Below are positions 13,401-27,980 of a stretch of DNA of 64,000 bases, piece by piece (positions within the stretch are counted from its first letter, which is position 1; the number at the start of each line of letters is the position of its first letter). Below the pieces are notes generated by a model. It was not told where the DNA came from and did not search any database. It was given only the letters and a program-made list of their open reading frames with translations. Position numbers and translations under genes: made by a program. Origin of the DNA: Pithys albifrons albifrons (taxonomy: Eukaryota > Chordata > Aves > Passeriformes > Thamnophilidae); NCBI RefSeq assembly GCF_047495875.1, contig NC_092459.1:20135795-20199794 (forward strand), written 5' to 3'.

Positions 13401-14457
13401 GGACTTAATTTCCCAGTAGCATACTCAATAAATAGTAAAAAACTAATATGAAGATATTTATAAGTATTCACAGAAATAGTACTGTGCTTCGAATTATAAA
13501 TATATGAAAAATTTTCTTCAAATCCCATGATGACTTTGTTTAGTTTACATGCTAGATTCTATGTTGACAGATAAAAAGTCACAGCTTAGTACACTGCTTC
13601 CTTCTAACTTACCCTTTTGGACACTTGTCTTCATCGTAATACCAGGGAATATTATGTCTTTATGCTGCTATTCTTTAAATACCCATTGTAGTAGGCATTA
13701 GTATCATTCTCACTTTAGCCACTCTACTTTGCAGATAAGAAACTGGACATTGGTTTAAGTAATTAGATAAGGTCACACAAGAAAACTAAACATACCCCTT
13801 CTGACTACCAACCATTTCCTTAACAAATGGACCATCAATTCCATGTTACTTTTCCCTTTTATAATGTACAGGATCAAAATAGAGAACAACACTCAACCAA
13901 GCAACAAGAAAGGATTGGGTAGTTGTTCTTTTTCATTTGCATTTTAACTTTAAATCTAACAGATAAATAGTATGAAAACACAAGGCAAATTTTCAAAGGC
14001 CTATTCACTTTTTACTGATAGAATTTTGAGTGTCTGCCCCTTCAAAAACTAAATATCTGACTAAATAGCCTCCTATTTACAGGACAGATGTTCTTACCAA
14101 TGTTTCAACATTTACAAATGATCCCGCATATTTGTCCTCTTTCAAATTACTGTACAAACCTCCATTGTGACCTTCCTGATGTATTTACTACAGCAAATCA
14201 GCAAATCGCCACTTAAAAGTTTAGGAATCAGAGAACAAAAAACTTTACAGAGTTTGCTGAAGTTCTCTGTACAGTTCGCTTGCCACTTCTAACCAGCTAC
14301 TGGAAAAAGTAAAGACAAACCAGTCAATAGCCTTTGGAACAGAGAGAGTTGGAACAGTTTTTTCACAGGTACAAGGCTTAGAAATAATATGAAATGAATG
14401 GTGAAGAATTAAGCTTCTCATAAAAACATATGAGGATAAAAGAACACAATAAAGATG

Positions 14458-16149
14458 TGTTACATTGGGTTAACCCCGATGCCAGGTGTCCACCAAAGCC
14501 TCTCAATCACTTCCTTCTCAGCTGGTCAGGGGAGAGAAAAATATAAGGGAAGTCTTGTGGCTTGAGATAGAGACAGAAAGAGATCACTCAGCAGTTACCC
14601 TCATAAGCAGAACAGACCCGACTTAGGGAAATTAATTTAATCTATTGCAAATCAAACCAAAGTCCGATAATGCAAAATAAAACTAAATCTCAAAAAGACT
14701 CTCCCTTGCCTGCACCCTCCTCCACTTTTCCCCAGGTATGCTGGCTTGCCTAAAATAATTTTCTTCATAGTCACTAATACGGAGCTGTGTTTTGGATTTG
14801 TGCTGAAAACAGTGTTGATAATACAGGGACGTTATTGCTGAGCAGCGCTTACACAGAGTCAAGGCCTTTTCTGCTTCTCACACCACCTCACCAGCAAGGA
14901 GGCTGATGGTGCACAAGGATTTGAGAAGGGACAAAGCCAGGACAGCTGACCACAACTGACCAAAGGGAGAGTCCATAACACAGAGCATCATGTTAAGCTG
15001 GGGGAAGAAGAAGAAAGGAGGGATGTTTGGCGTTATGGTGTTGGTCATCCCAAGTACCCACTAAGCATGATAGAGCCCTGTTTTCCTGGAGATGGCTGAA
15101 CATCTGTCAATGCAAAGTGCTGAATGAATTCCTTATTCTGATTTGATGGCATGTGCAGGTTTTATTTTAAACTTTTATCTGTTTATCTTATCCCACAAGT
15201 TTTCTCATTTTTACTCTTTTGAATCTCTACCTCATCCTTCTTCCTGCTGTGGGAGAAGTGAGCAAGCAGCTCAGTGGGTCTTCGTGGCCTGCTGGAGTTA
15301 AAGAGCAATATGACGCTCAACTTCATTCCTGATTCTCAGGCACAGGTGAAAGGGAATGAGCATTGCAGTCAGTTCATTACACAACTTTTCTGCCGCTCCT
15401 TTTATCTTTGTGGGAGTACTCTTCACACTCTTGCCCTGCTCCACCTTGGGGCCCTCCCATAGGACACAGTCCTCTGTGAACTTCTCCAAAGTCAGTCCTT
15501 CAACGGGCTTCAGTTCTTTACAATCTACTCTGGTGTGGACCCCTTTCACAGGGTGCAGTACTTCAGGAACAGACTGGTCCAGTTCAAGTCCTCCACGGGT
15601 TCACAAGTTCTGCCGATAAATCTGATTCAGCATGGGCTTTTCTCTCCATGAGTCCACAGGTCCTGACAGGAGTCTTCTGCACCACATGTTTCTAATGGGG
15701 TCACAGCCTCCTTCAGGCATCCACCTGCTCTGGCATGGGGTCCTCCAGGGGCTACAGGTGGATATATATTCTACCATGGACCTCCATGGGCTACAGGGGT
15801 CAGCCTGCCCTTACCAGTGTCTTCATCACAGACTGCAAGGTAATCTCTGCTCTGGCACCTGAAGCGCCTCCTACCCCTCACTGTTCACTGACTTTGGTGT
15901 CTGCAGAGTCATCACTCTCACATATTTGCACTCCTTCCTTCTGACTGCTGCTGATGTTTGGTTTATTTTTCTCTTCTAAGGTACGTTATTGCAGAGGAAC
16001 TAGCACCATGACTGATGGGCTTGGTTGTGGCCAGTGGAACTAGCCAGACTTGACTCCATTAGACACAAGGGAAACTTCTGGCAGCTTCTCACAGAAGCCA
16101 CACTTGTAGCCCACCTGCTACAAAAACCTGGCCACTCAAAACCAATGCA
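14458..16149 (-). mobile_element. Degenerate avian ERV solo LTR, split by a second LTR
   Basis: The plus strand opens with GGGTTAACCCCGATGCCAGG and CTCAGCTGGTCAGGGGAGAG, and closes near 16149 with CTTCTCACAGAAGCCAC and AAAACCTGGCCACTC. From memory this is a common long LTR of bird endogenous retroviruses, here in minus orientation; its U5-like end (left) is the same sequence as the plus-strand fragment at 32085-32543. The middle part is the family's GC-rich tandem motif region (repeated CCTGC and GGGGTC segments). The element is interrupted between about 14739 and 15306. No viral coding sequence is present. A possible imperfect 5-6 bp flanking duplication (AAAGAT before, TAAGAT after) is not firmly placed. 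Confidence 0.72.
14739..15306 (+). mobile_element. Second ERV LTR nested inside the 14458-16149 LTR
   Basis: Starts TGCTGGCTTG, carries GAGCTGTGTTTTGGATTTGT, TAAGCTGGGGGAAGAAG and ATGGAGATGGCTGAACA-like segments, and ends GGAGTTAAAGAGCA. This is the plus-strand layout of another abundant avian LTR type, related to the copies at 29395 and 51732. Outer-element sequence resumes immediately afterwards (GCTCAACTTCATTCC, then GTCAGTTCATTACAC), so this copy landed later. Boundaries are good to roughly 10 bp and no clear target duplication could be fixed. Confidence 0.62.
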
Positions 16150-19139
16150 TAAGATAGAGACCTATGGGGCGGGAGGTATGGGGAGCGGGCTTTGTAATAC
16201 ATATATCTATACTTCTATTGGCAGGAAATTTCAAATCTGTTAAATAACTGCTTGCCTTATTTACCTTTGAATGACTAGCCAAAAGTTAAACAAAAACTGT
16301 AAATGTTATAGAGAAAATGTCAACTTGAAAAGTAGCAAATGAAGTACCTCTCTTCTTCCCAAGTCTTGCCTCCAGTGGGTATACCAGGTACTGTGGTGCA
16401 CTTTCATTCTCTCTATGGCTACTTAAAAAAGAAAGAATCATCTACCTCTTCTTTGTTATGCTTTTCTCCTAGCTTGCCTGGGTTGTCTTTCAAAGCAGTT
16501 TCCAACTTTCATCTCTTACAGAGTGGATTTCCTTGCCTGAGCTCAGCCAGTTCCACTTTCTGCACTCCCAGATCTTCTCTATTTGTAATAAATTGCACAG
16601 TTTGGGTAGAACCTGGTTGCATCAGAAATTCAAATTCATGCACTACAAAAGCATTAAAAGAATATTTCAGCAAACAAGACCTTTTCCTTATATATTTTTA
16701 CCTCTATTTCAGTGATTTTACCATACTATATAGAAAAAAAAGATTACTTTCCTAGAGCTGCAAGAAAATTTAACTGATGCTTCCCCTCCTAGCTTCAACT
16801 ATGATATTCAGATACTCCACAGATTAAGAAATAGATAATTTAATATCTAGGTGTTAGTGCAGTTAGGAAATGTGTTATTTAGACCAAAACCATGCTAGTG
16901 CCTCTATAATATGTCCAAGTCCTTAAAAACATATCCCTTCCACTGTAATGTATGGCTTTTTCTGCTGAGATTTAGTGAAAAAAACTTAAACCACAAGATA
17001 GAAAACATACTACTACTGCTAGACAAACAGCTTACACAACTAAGGTTGTATGCGAAAGAAAATATTAAACGTTCCTCTGAAAACTTCTAACACTTTTGAG
17101 CAGTGAATAAAACTGTATCTGCAAATGAGATCTAGTTGTGACAAAACTATAATTTACAAAATTTTGTGCACCGGTATAGCTGGAGAAGAAAAGGGTTATG
17201 GGAGGGCAGTAATTCATTTCAATATGTTCTTCATTATGAGGAAGCCTGCTGGCTCAGTCACAGCTGCCAGAGTATCAATAGCCTTTCTGGAATCTTGTAT
17301 TTTTCCTACTTTCATGATGTTGCTCTCCCTCATTAAGATTCAAATCCAATTGTTTATGCTGCCACTCACTGTTACTCTTCTTTCATGCTGATTATTTCCA
17401 TTGAATCTCATGCAAAACGTACAGAAGTTTAGAGAAAAATGCAGGCACTGACTGCTGCTGAAGCGAAAAAAGCTAAACTGTTGTTTGTTCCCAAAACATA
17501 GCCACAAAGATTGTATATCTGTCTCTAGTCTCCCAATTTTATTATTAGTTGCAGTTAATGCCATAGTAATTGATGAATTGAGCCTAGCAATTAGACAGAC
17601 CACTTCTTCACTACTGAAAAACATGTTTTGCATACATGTAAAGGTATAAAATAATATCCCCAAATCCCTCAAAAATTAATCTCCTTAATAATTTCATATT
17701 ACAAAACAAATCCTTTACATGATGTCTGTTCTTGTAACCCTGATATGGCTTCCCCACTTTGGATTTATGACTGAAGCCCCACTCTCTTCATTGTCACATG
17801 TCTGAGGGCTATGATTCTCCTTGTTCCCTCTTGCACACTCTCAATCCATCTATTAAGTCCTGCAATTGTTTTTTCACTATGAGAAACTAAATGAATCTCC
17901 AGTATGCTTGAAAACAACTTTCCATACCTCAGTTTCAGTTTCTCTGTAGTAATATTTCAAAGGTTTCTTGCAAGCTGGAGATAATGCTTTTCCTTACTGT
18001 TTTTTTTCCCTGACTGCTCACAGTTCTGCTTGTAGTTCTTAAATCCCCCAAACAATGATTGTTATTCTCTGATTCTTTTTCAGTAACAAGATAAACTTTG
18101 CAGAAGTTAGACAGGCAGTGGATGGATAGTACAGAAATGGAGTGAGCTTTAGCATGAATAAATGGGAGACACCTGGTGCTTGACAAAATATTCTGCTAAA
18201 ACATTCTTTGCATTCCTTTTTCTATGTAATTTATATTGACAATTATTAGCCACCAAAATTAACACATTGCTAATCAAGTCCAAACACTGAAAAAGCAAAT
18301 ATTAATGACAGCAATTATCCCCTTTCTCTCTTACAGACACTATTTACATCATGTAAATTATCCCTAAGCCAAGTCCTTTAGTAGCAATGTGTCTGTAGAT
18401 GTATGTGTGGAAACATCTTAAACAGTTTGCAAACTCCATAAGGGTCAATATATCCACACATAAAGTATAATCCAGGATTGCAATATATGGGTTTTTTCTT
18501 TTTTTTTAATTAATAAGGGAAATAATTCTGACACTGTTTAGAAATACTATTTACATATTTTCATGTCACCACAATATCAGATTCACATACAGCCTGTTGA
18601 AGAATGAGGGATTTTTTTTCCACCCAATTTTTCATTTATTTGTACATGAAGAAAAACATAGTAATAAGAGTTGTGAACTGCAACACTATGAAATTTTAAA
18701 CCTAATCATTGTGTACTGAATTGCAGGTGAAGCACTGCACAGCATTTCAGAATCAAAACCTCTCACTTCTGAGTACGTCTGTGTAAATCTAAGGGCTATC
18801 CCTATATTTCAAAGGCCTCATACTTGGTCTGATAATACAAGAGAGCAGGTGCAGAGAGAAGTATTAATTGGAGAAGTATCTCTATATATTTGGAGTATCT
18901 CATTATAATTAGAGGTCTTTGTCACACTGGAAAAAATGGAGAAACCAGGGTCTCTGCTTTCCTTAAACTTACAAAAGTATAATTTCACATCCTTAAAATG
19001 TACATTATAATAAATTATCTTCAGAGAAACACACATTATATTACAAGTCCTAATTTAATGCTAAATAGTTTTCATGGGTTTAAATCCAGCTGGACAACAG
19101 TATATGTAATCACAAAGTATAGTTTAATGGAAACCATTA

Positions 19140-19334
<195 letters not shown>

Positions 19335-19694
19335 TTATGAGTTTAATTGAATGTGAACACAATAGAATAGGAAATAAACTGACATATTGTCACAGAAATA
19401 ATTAACAGAACTCTATTAAAACTGTTCTGGTTTTAGGTTTTCACTAGAGGGCACAATAAAAATATTGGTATAAACAAGTGGAAATATAAACCAATGAGTG
19501 ATTTTACCACAAACACTGAAAAAATGAGTGGATTTCCTAAAAAAGAATATTAATTTCTATTTGACATAATTACACTGAATGAGATTGTGTTTCTACTCCT
19601 TGTCCTTTTACATCTATTATTTATTTAAGCTCTTATCTAAGCAGTGGGCAGTAGCAATGTTATAGTTTCAAAATCTTTCAGGAAATTTTTCTCT

Positions 19695-20255
19695 CCCTTA
19701 CCAACACAGAGTTTTTGGGAGCTGAAGAGCCAGATCAAAGTGGCGGTAGATAGCTCCGCATTCTGACTTTATAGCTGGGAGGAGGGGAAGGGGGAAGGGG
19801 GAGAGGTTTCTTCCTGCTGCTGGCCACATTTGCTCTGCTCCAGCTGCTGTGTGGGTGTCAGCCACGTTTGCTGGACTACTGCAAGTGCTTCGAGGGAGAT
19901 CTCTTGGCTCAGCCCCCCAACCCCACATGCCCTGGGCTGTTTTCCAGAGACACAGAGAGAGAGCAGTCGCTACTGCCTGGATATGCTACAGACTTCCTGA
20001 GGGCTGATGCTACGGCAGAGGAGTTGCTAACCCTCCACCCTCACAATGCTTTTGGAGACAGAGTCTTTAGACTGCCTAAAGGAAAGGTTCCATCCCATCC
20101 CATGCCACTGCCATTTTCCATATGAGTTTTTTGGAACTAGCCTTGCCAGAGCCTGGGAGTGACTTAAAGGGGAGAGAGAGAGGACTTATTTGGTTTGAAA
20201 ATTTTGGTTATTGTCGTGCTGTTTGTTCTGTTTTTCTGTTTTGGTTTTTTTGGAG

Positions 20256-20286
<31 letters not shown>

Positions 20287-20395
20287 CTTGTACTTAGGAA
20301 CTGTTATCCTTCTCTACACATTTTCTGATTGTCTCTTAATTTCAAAGGTTATGGTGGTTTTGGGAAGAGGCCCCCTTTCCTAGTCCAGTTAGACA
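19695..20395 (+). mobile_element. Probable ERV LTR-like element
   Basis: A patch much richer in G and C than its surroundings, ending TCCTAGTCCAGTTAGACA. The right part contains TTTTCTGATTGTCTCTTAAT and GAAGAGGCCCCCTTTCCTAG, which resemble the 3' part of an avian ERV-type LTR as I remember it. The left boundary is guessed from composition. Internal ORFs (19698-19928 minus, 19868-20125 plus) have no retroviral or host domain that I can see. Confidence 0.42.
20255..20280. repeat. (TA)n microsatellite
   Basis: About twelve TA dinucleotides inside the LTR-like segment. It probably expanded after insertion. Confidence 0.92.
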
Positions 20396-23300
20396 TCTTA
20401 GTTTTCTTTTAAACTGAGACAAGCAAATACATATATTAACATCATACATCTATTATTTAAATACCACCATATTACATAGTAAACTCAGAGCTAAAAAATG
20501 CTCATAATGTCACATATAAGATCATCACAGTAGAATACACATATGTACAAGTATTATGAATTTACATACTGCTCGGGGACTCAGTTCTGTTAATCAGTGT
20601 GTTTATTATAGTTTCATTTTAGAGGGAAAAGATACACAGTTATGGTGAATACAGGATGTTGAAAAAATATGCCCTGGCACTAGACTGCTATTTTCACCAC
20701 AATAAAACCCTGGAAGCACAAATAATGATGTGGGGGCTAATTATAGAACAACATACATGCAAGAGAAAAAAACCAAATGCACATCAATCAAATCTCCAAC
20801 CAAAAACTTTCTAAAACATGAAATGGCATTTTTTTGCTCCATACAAAGGTTACAATTTCTCCAGCTGAACCAGCTTTATATGCTCGCTATGCATTTTGCT
20901 CAGTATGTTTTCACATTTAGGAGAGCCATGTTCAACCAACATTATCTTGGTCACAGTTGCTATTACAAATAAAGCACTGCTTCATTAATTTTTTGCTGAG
21001 TTTGAGCAGCTGCAGCTTAATCAGCTCTTCTTATGTTGCATGAAAATACAAAAATAAACCTGAATCAAAGGACACCCAAAAATTGAATACAATTGCTGTC
21101 AGCCTTCTTCCTCTCCAGTCCAATAAAAAAGTATATTTTCTGATTGGAACATCTCAGGTACAAAAGGGAGGCTATAGACCCAAAACAAACCATAAATATC
21201 AAGACCAACTCCCAGTTCTTAGGAACTGAAGTTCAGTCACCATAATTTCAATACTACAACTAAACAATTATTACTAAATATATTCTAAATAATAGACACA
21301 TATATAAAATAATAACAAAAAAGCATACCCTTAGTCATAGATTGCCCAGCATGCCCTGATCAAAATGATTGATGATTTATTTGCTTATCATATTAGGGAG
21401 CTAGTGTTTGACAATTACAGTGTAGGATAAATTATAAGGAATGCTAAGGTAAATTCTTATTTTTGCTTGAAAAAGATTATTTAGAACATGACATTTCAGT
21501 CGGTTACTCTGTGCTTTGTGTTTTGTAAAATCTGTTTAATACGCTTGTTACAGTTCTGAATGTATATGTTCTTTCAAAATTCTCAAATAAAATTACTTAA
21601 AATGTGAATGTTTAATATGAGTAGCCTGAATGGAGTATTTTCAAGTTCAAAATACTTTAATAATTATGTTCATGGTGCATTTATGGCCTTTCTGGTTTAG
21701 AATCCAGATGGGATTTCCTAAGAGTATGACTGGTAAGTGGGAATGGCTAACAAGCTTATTGGTCCCAGCTGTCCAGAGTGGTCTTACTGACTGGATGAGT
21801 ATTCTGATCATTGTCCAGCTGCTGAAGCATCATGATTTACAGTGTGGTCAGGTAGGTCTAGTCACTTTTGTGGTTTGCATTCCAAAGCTGCCTTGTAAAG
21901 TAATAAGGGGTTGTGTGCTTTAGCAAATCCTATTTCTCAAAAATGTCTTGCCAATTTTTATACAGTTTCTGCATAAAGTTTGATGATGTATCTTAATCTG
22001 GTTTAGATAGATCAGTGCAGTTCTACTAACCTAGATAAATGTATGCTGTTTTGAACCACACAAGGTCCCACAATATGACATTTTTTTTTTCAAAGTGCAG
22101 CAATACAGGGAAATGTCTAAGCTAGTTCTGAACAAGCTAGTCTGAGTTATAGCCATCTATGGAAGCAGTATAGCCACATCAGCCTTCTGCCCCAACAAAT
22201 TCATCATGCTGAGACATAGAACTAATTAGTCCAGCAAAGCACATTGCTAATGTGGCCACAGAGACACAAGCGAGTGTCTCTGCAAGGCACTGCAATGTGC
22301 CATGTTAGAATATCAACTTGTTGAAAGCTAGCTCTGGAATCTCTACATGGCACTGTAATTGAGAGGTTATAAATATGCCATTATCTTTCTCACTTAAGGT
22401 TGCTAGTAGGTGGTAGAAAAAATTACTTCCGTAGAGCTGCAGTAGGGATGAATTTATAATATGATTTCATGCCATGAAATGAAAATGCTTAAAAACATAG
22501 AAAGTATGCTAATTCTCCTCTCAGATCTATTATTGATAATGTGGTTTCATTACATTTTAAATTCATAAGAAAGAAAACAAAAATATACATCAGGCAAATT
22601 TAGCAATTTGAACAGATTTTTTGCAAATGAATATAGAGTGATCAGACCACTAGAAAAGTTCCAGGTATACTATATATCATCTTAATGTTAAATACAAAAT
22701 AAGAGTGTAGGTAAAACTAGTCTTCATAGATTTTTTTGAAACTCATTTCCTCACTAACCTGACATGGACCAAAAAATATGGTAATTAAGTGGCATTTTAA
22801 AAATAATTAATAATATTGTGGGGTTTTTCTCAGAATTTTGTTACCAAAAAGTGAAAAAGTGATAATTTTTGACATAAAAAACTTACTACTTAAGAAAAAT
22901 ACTTAGACCAAGATATCTTGAAAGATATGACCTTTTCATATTTTTCATGCCATGAAACTCCCATAGTGAATATTAATTGTTTCTATCATAGTTATCATAT
23001 ATTCTTGGTTAATGAGGGAAGATATTATAAGGGTTTCCAAATCAATAAAAATATCTTTAAGAACAATCAGAGACTAGCTATCCTAATCAATTAATGAGAA
23101 CAGAACAAGTGGCAGTAAGTTCAGAATTCAGGAGAAAACAAGAATTAAGTAGGGCTCTGAGAAGTGATACTATGAGTAGCACTCGAGATTGAGTTTTTGT
23201 GATTTCTCTACTCTTTGTCCCAAAACAGATGGCCAAACACTTCTATAGTGGTATATTCAAACAGTGAGTAGCATTGGTTTGCTATGCTATGGAGAAAGCA

Positions 23301-23697
23301 GACTCAGTATTTAGACTCAAATAATTTTATCAATTTGGAAAAATGGAATTATAACCCCAGAATATTTCCTCACGAGAAATGAACCCTTACAGAGCAGCGT
23401 GTTAATGTCTCCTTTCAGACACCTCCATACATTTCTCAGGAAACAGAAAATGGTGTGACTTTCATAGGGATGCTGCAGCTGCTACTGCTCTGACTTTGAC
23501 AATACCAAAGAAAGTTTAAAAGCTTCTTTTTCTTGAATACATCTATAAAAAATTTCATTGGCTAACAGATTTAGATTTATGGCATAAGTCATAGAAATAC
23601 TGAATTATTGTTTAAGTTTCAAATGTATCACTGTATTATGTAATCAAAAACTGGAAATCAAGGCCCAGTAAACCCAACATTTGGTCTTTTGTCATTA

Positions 23698-23964
<267 letters not shown>

Positions 23965-25289
23965 CTATCCATGAAATGCATCCTTCAGCTTCAGTTTCCA
24001 AATGAAAACATGTGAAGACCATATTCTAGATGAAGGAACATTAAAGTTCCCTATAGTCCACACAGTAAAATGACCACTTATATAAACAATGAACTAGGAA
24101 ACAAAATACTAAATATAGTCAAACATTCATCCAGAAATATGTTAGAGACCAAAAGGTTTTCCAGTCAAGGAATTCATGCTGTTGTGATCAAAATAACTGA
24201 GGTAAAAGCCCTGGTAAAACTTTTTATTTGGAAACTGTATTCTATTTGAGATCTTAAATAAAAAAATGATCCAGCTTTGAGAACGAAGCCTGTTACATGA
24301 ACATGACAACATATTGGAACATCTAGGCACATCAGATCATTTGAAAGAATAATGTTTTTAGCTAAGTGTTCATTTTGGGTACAGAATGTTCCAAGTCATT
24401 CATGTAAGACCTTCTCAGTCACTGTTTTCCCTGTGGTACTCATAATAAACTTGGAACTCATAATAAACTGAAGCTTAACTTAGTATTCACAGGCATTTAT
24501 GATCTCTGCATATTGTAAGGAGTATACTATGTTAAAACATTGTAAATTTTATATCCTAAATACTAGTTTTGATTAAGAAGTTCTTTTGTTTGTCACTGTT
24601 TTTTTTAACATTTTGTCTCTCATGCAGGACTGATTTTTTCATGTCTGTTTCATGTTGAAATCTGATACATTTTGCCCACAGTTTCATAACAGATGTGCAA
24701 TTTAATAATGTTTTTTCATGTAAGATTCACAAATATATCTTGACAGAAATGCATTCCTGGAAACTGTCTGGGACAGTACCCAAGTATTTCCATAAATTAA
24801 AAGTTATAAGGAAGGTGAAAAACATAACAGAGTAAAAAGTGATCAAGAGCAAAAATATCTTACAGGGAAAAACCCACATATAAATATGAGAAACAAATAT
24901 TTAAAAATTACTATTTCCCTTAGAGGGCTTTTTAAAGTTGGAGGGGAAATTTAGGTTCAGTTAGAGCTAAAATATTTGTTCAGTGAGATAGAAAAATGTC
25001 AGCCTGTGGAAAGTAGGGAAGTAATATGCAAATAAGAAGAGGCAAACAAGCAGAGGGAACAAGATATGGGCTGGGGAAAAAATGACAAGCAAATAACTTT
25101 TCCCTGTCATGTATCCCTTCTGCTATATTTCGACAGCACTTGCTGTAGCATACAGTATCTCTAAGAGGTAAAGCCATTTCTCATATCAGAAGATCCTAGG
25201 AGCGGAAAAGCCTAATGGGATAATGGCATATAAAATCATAAAAATTCTTTTGAGAATTTTAATTTACAGATTACCTCTTAATGTAGAAA

Positions 25290-26505
25290 CACCTGTCACA
25301 GCCAGGACAGCTTCATGAGAGGAAAGTCCTGATTGTGAAGCCTGATTTCCTTTTAGGACGGGATAACTCACCTAGTTGATCAAGAAGAGCCAGTTGACAT
25401 CATCTTTCTGGATTTCAGTAAAGCTTTTGGTACTGTCTGTTACAGAATCCTTCTGGACAAAATTGGCTCATGGGTTGAGCATAGAGGGTAATAGTGAAAG
25501 AGGTGACATCAAACTGGTGATCTGTCACTAGTGGGGTTCTGCAGGGCTCCATCTTAGGCCATCTGCTCTTCAATATCTTCATGAATTACTTGGATGCAGG
25601 ACTGAAAGGGATACTGAGCAAGTTTGAAGGTGACCTAAAACTGAGAGGAGCTGTAGACTCCTCTGAAGGCAGGGAGCCCCTGCAGGGAGACCTTGAATAA
25701 TTGGAGGACTGGGCAATCACCAACCATATGAAGTTCAACAAGGGAAAGCACTGGATTCTGTTCCTGGGATAGGGCAACCCTGGATGTTCATACAGGCTGG
25801 GGAATGAGATGCTGGAAAGCAGTATCATGAAAAGGGACCTGATTGATGGCAAGTTAAATATGAGTCAAAAGTGCCCTGTCCAGGAGGGCCAACTGTGTCC
25901 TGGGGGGCATCAGATAAAGCATCACCAGCTGGTCAAGGGAAGGGATTGTCCCGCTCTGCTCTGCACTAAGGTGGCCTCACCTTGAATATTGTGTGTAATT
26001 TTCGGCACTGCAATATAAGAAAGATATCAAGCTATTAGAGAGTGTCCAAAGGAGAGCAATAGAGATGGTGAAGGGCCTTGAGGGGAAGACGTATGAGGAG
26101 CAGCTGAGATCACGTGGTCTATTCAGCCTGAAGAACAGGAGACTGAGGGGACTCCACCGCAATCTACAACTTTCTTATAAGGGGAAGAGGAGGGGCAGGC
26201 ACTGATCTTTTTTCTGCAGTGACCCAGTGACAGAACGCAAGGGAATGGCCTGAGGTTGTGTCAAGAGAGGTTTAAGTTGTAGATTAAAAAAAAGTTCTTC
26301 ACCTAGAGGGTGGCTGGGCACTGAAACAGGCTCCCCAGGGAAGTGGTCACAGCACTAAGCCTGATAGAATTCAAGAAGCGTTTGGACAATGCTCTCAGGC
26401 ATATGGTGTGACTCTCAGGGATGGTCCTGTGCAGGGCTAGTAGCTGGACTCAATGACCATTGTGGGTCCCTTCCAACTCAGCATATTCTGTGATTCTGTG
26501 ATTCT
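25290..26505 (+). mobile_element. CR1 LINE, 5'-truncated, about 1.2 kb
   Basis: Runs in plus orientation and ends with the CR1 tail: GGTCCCTTCCAACTCAGC followed by the short tandem TTCTGTGATTCTGTGATTCT. Its left part still encodes a reverse-transcriptase remnant near 25395-25465 (IIFLDFSKAFGTV, against the usual DFSKAFDTV), soon broken by stops and frame changes. GGCTGGGCACTGAAACAGG and CTCCCCAGGGAAGTGGTCA are the standard 3' CR1 segments. It is dead and cannot move. ORFs on the opposite strand at 25586-25852 and 25977-26162 are shadows of it. Confidence 0.9.
25396..25480 (+). pseudogene. Decayed CR1 reverse-transcriptase fragment
   Basis: In the plus frame the peptide VDIIFLDFSKAFGTVCYRIL matches the palm region of LINE reverse transcriptases, where DFSKAFD carries a catalytic aspartate. 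Here that aspartate position is Gly, and stops follow within about 20 codons. It is a relic within the larger CR1 copy. Confidence 0.8.
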
Positions 26506-27980
26506 TTTCTATTATCTTAAAATGAAACACACTTTGACTTCCTACATTCTTCAAAAGATGAGAATAACTCAGTCAAAAAGTGCTCTCACTCATGAATTTG
26601 CAGAAAGTAGAAGTAAACCAGCAAATTATCATAGAAGAACATTGGGCAGAAACATATTGTCAGACAAATAATAACTATTTTCCCTTAGTTCAATGCATCA
26701 GACTTACTCCTGAGCAGAAATTTGACTAGCAACAAGGGATTTTCTGTCAGAAATGCAGTAAAAAATCTTGTCAGTGATGAAGAGTAGCTGACATGACACA
26801 ATTCCACAATCTGCTTTATCCCATACTATCATTCCATATGCTACAGAACTATTTTAAGAAAGAGAGATGGCTTTTACTGATCCAGAGTCGGTTTCATTGG
26901 AATGTTTGATAAAATGTTAAAAGTCTACTAGAGCAACTTGAGGATTAAAAGCTGGTCTTCAAAGTCATAAATTACAAGTATCCTGGAGAAATCAGTAATT
27001 CTGTCAGACTTTTCACAGTAAGACACAGTGATTCTTCTCAACACTGGAAAACTATCACCTCTCTGAACAAATCATGCTTTAGGAAACAGCTACAGTCAAC
27101 TAATCATGACAAAAGAGTATGTGCAAAGTGTAGGTCATTTGGAATGGGAAATGAGACTGCAGCAAGTACCTCTGGAGTGTTTTTTGTAAACTTAGCATAT
27201 CTAAAAATTACCTGCACAGAAAGCAAGGATATAAATGGCTTTTGTTGCCTGTTTTTCCTCAGCTTCCAAGGGAGCTAGGGAAATGACCATTGATCAAATT
27301 ACTCATAAAACGAGTTATTTAGTGGTCATTCAGATCTGGAGTCTGCAAACAAAATCTGTATGTTACACACATACTGTTCAGACAAGACTAAAGCCTGGTG
27401 ATTTCTTAAATGGAAAGTGTGATGGTACAATTCTTCCAGAGAAATTTACAGCTGAGTTAATCTAAATGGCTGTTATATGGGTGGTCTTTCAGCTAAGTTC
27501 CCACAGGTATCATTTCCAAAGAGATGGACTATAAGTATTTTTTTCACAATAGGGTGCATGGACCTCTGTTTATTTGCTCCGTTACATGAAGTTTTGGAAT
27601 CTTGGATGTAGGACTGTCAACTAAGAATAAGATTCAAAAGTACATTTTGAAAAGCCTGAGATTAGTTTACAGTGATCCTCAGAACATTGTCACAAAGTGT
27701 TGAGATATTATTCATTAACTGAAGAAATATGTTTTGCAAGTATCTTAAAGAAATGGAGTCAGGGAAGGAAATGCAATGAAAACACAGAGAAAAGTCACAA
27801 ATTCAGAGAAGTGAAAAATGAAAAAGAAATGTCATAGAACAGAAAGAAAGACAATCATACTCCACACAGACTCTTTGACTGTGAGCATCTCAGAAACCTG
27901 TGGTGATGCTCCAGATGGGAACTGGTAAAAATCGTGTGCAAAAAAGAAAAAGAGACAGGACTAGGGAATTGGAGGGAGGA

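Noticed and set aside
15274..16243. Cluster of plus-strand ORFs as genes
   Set aside because: They fall within or beside the LTR sequence at 14458-16149 and match no retroviral or host protein domain.
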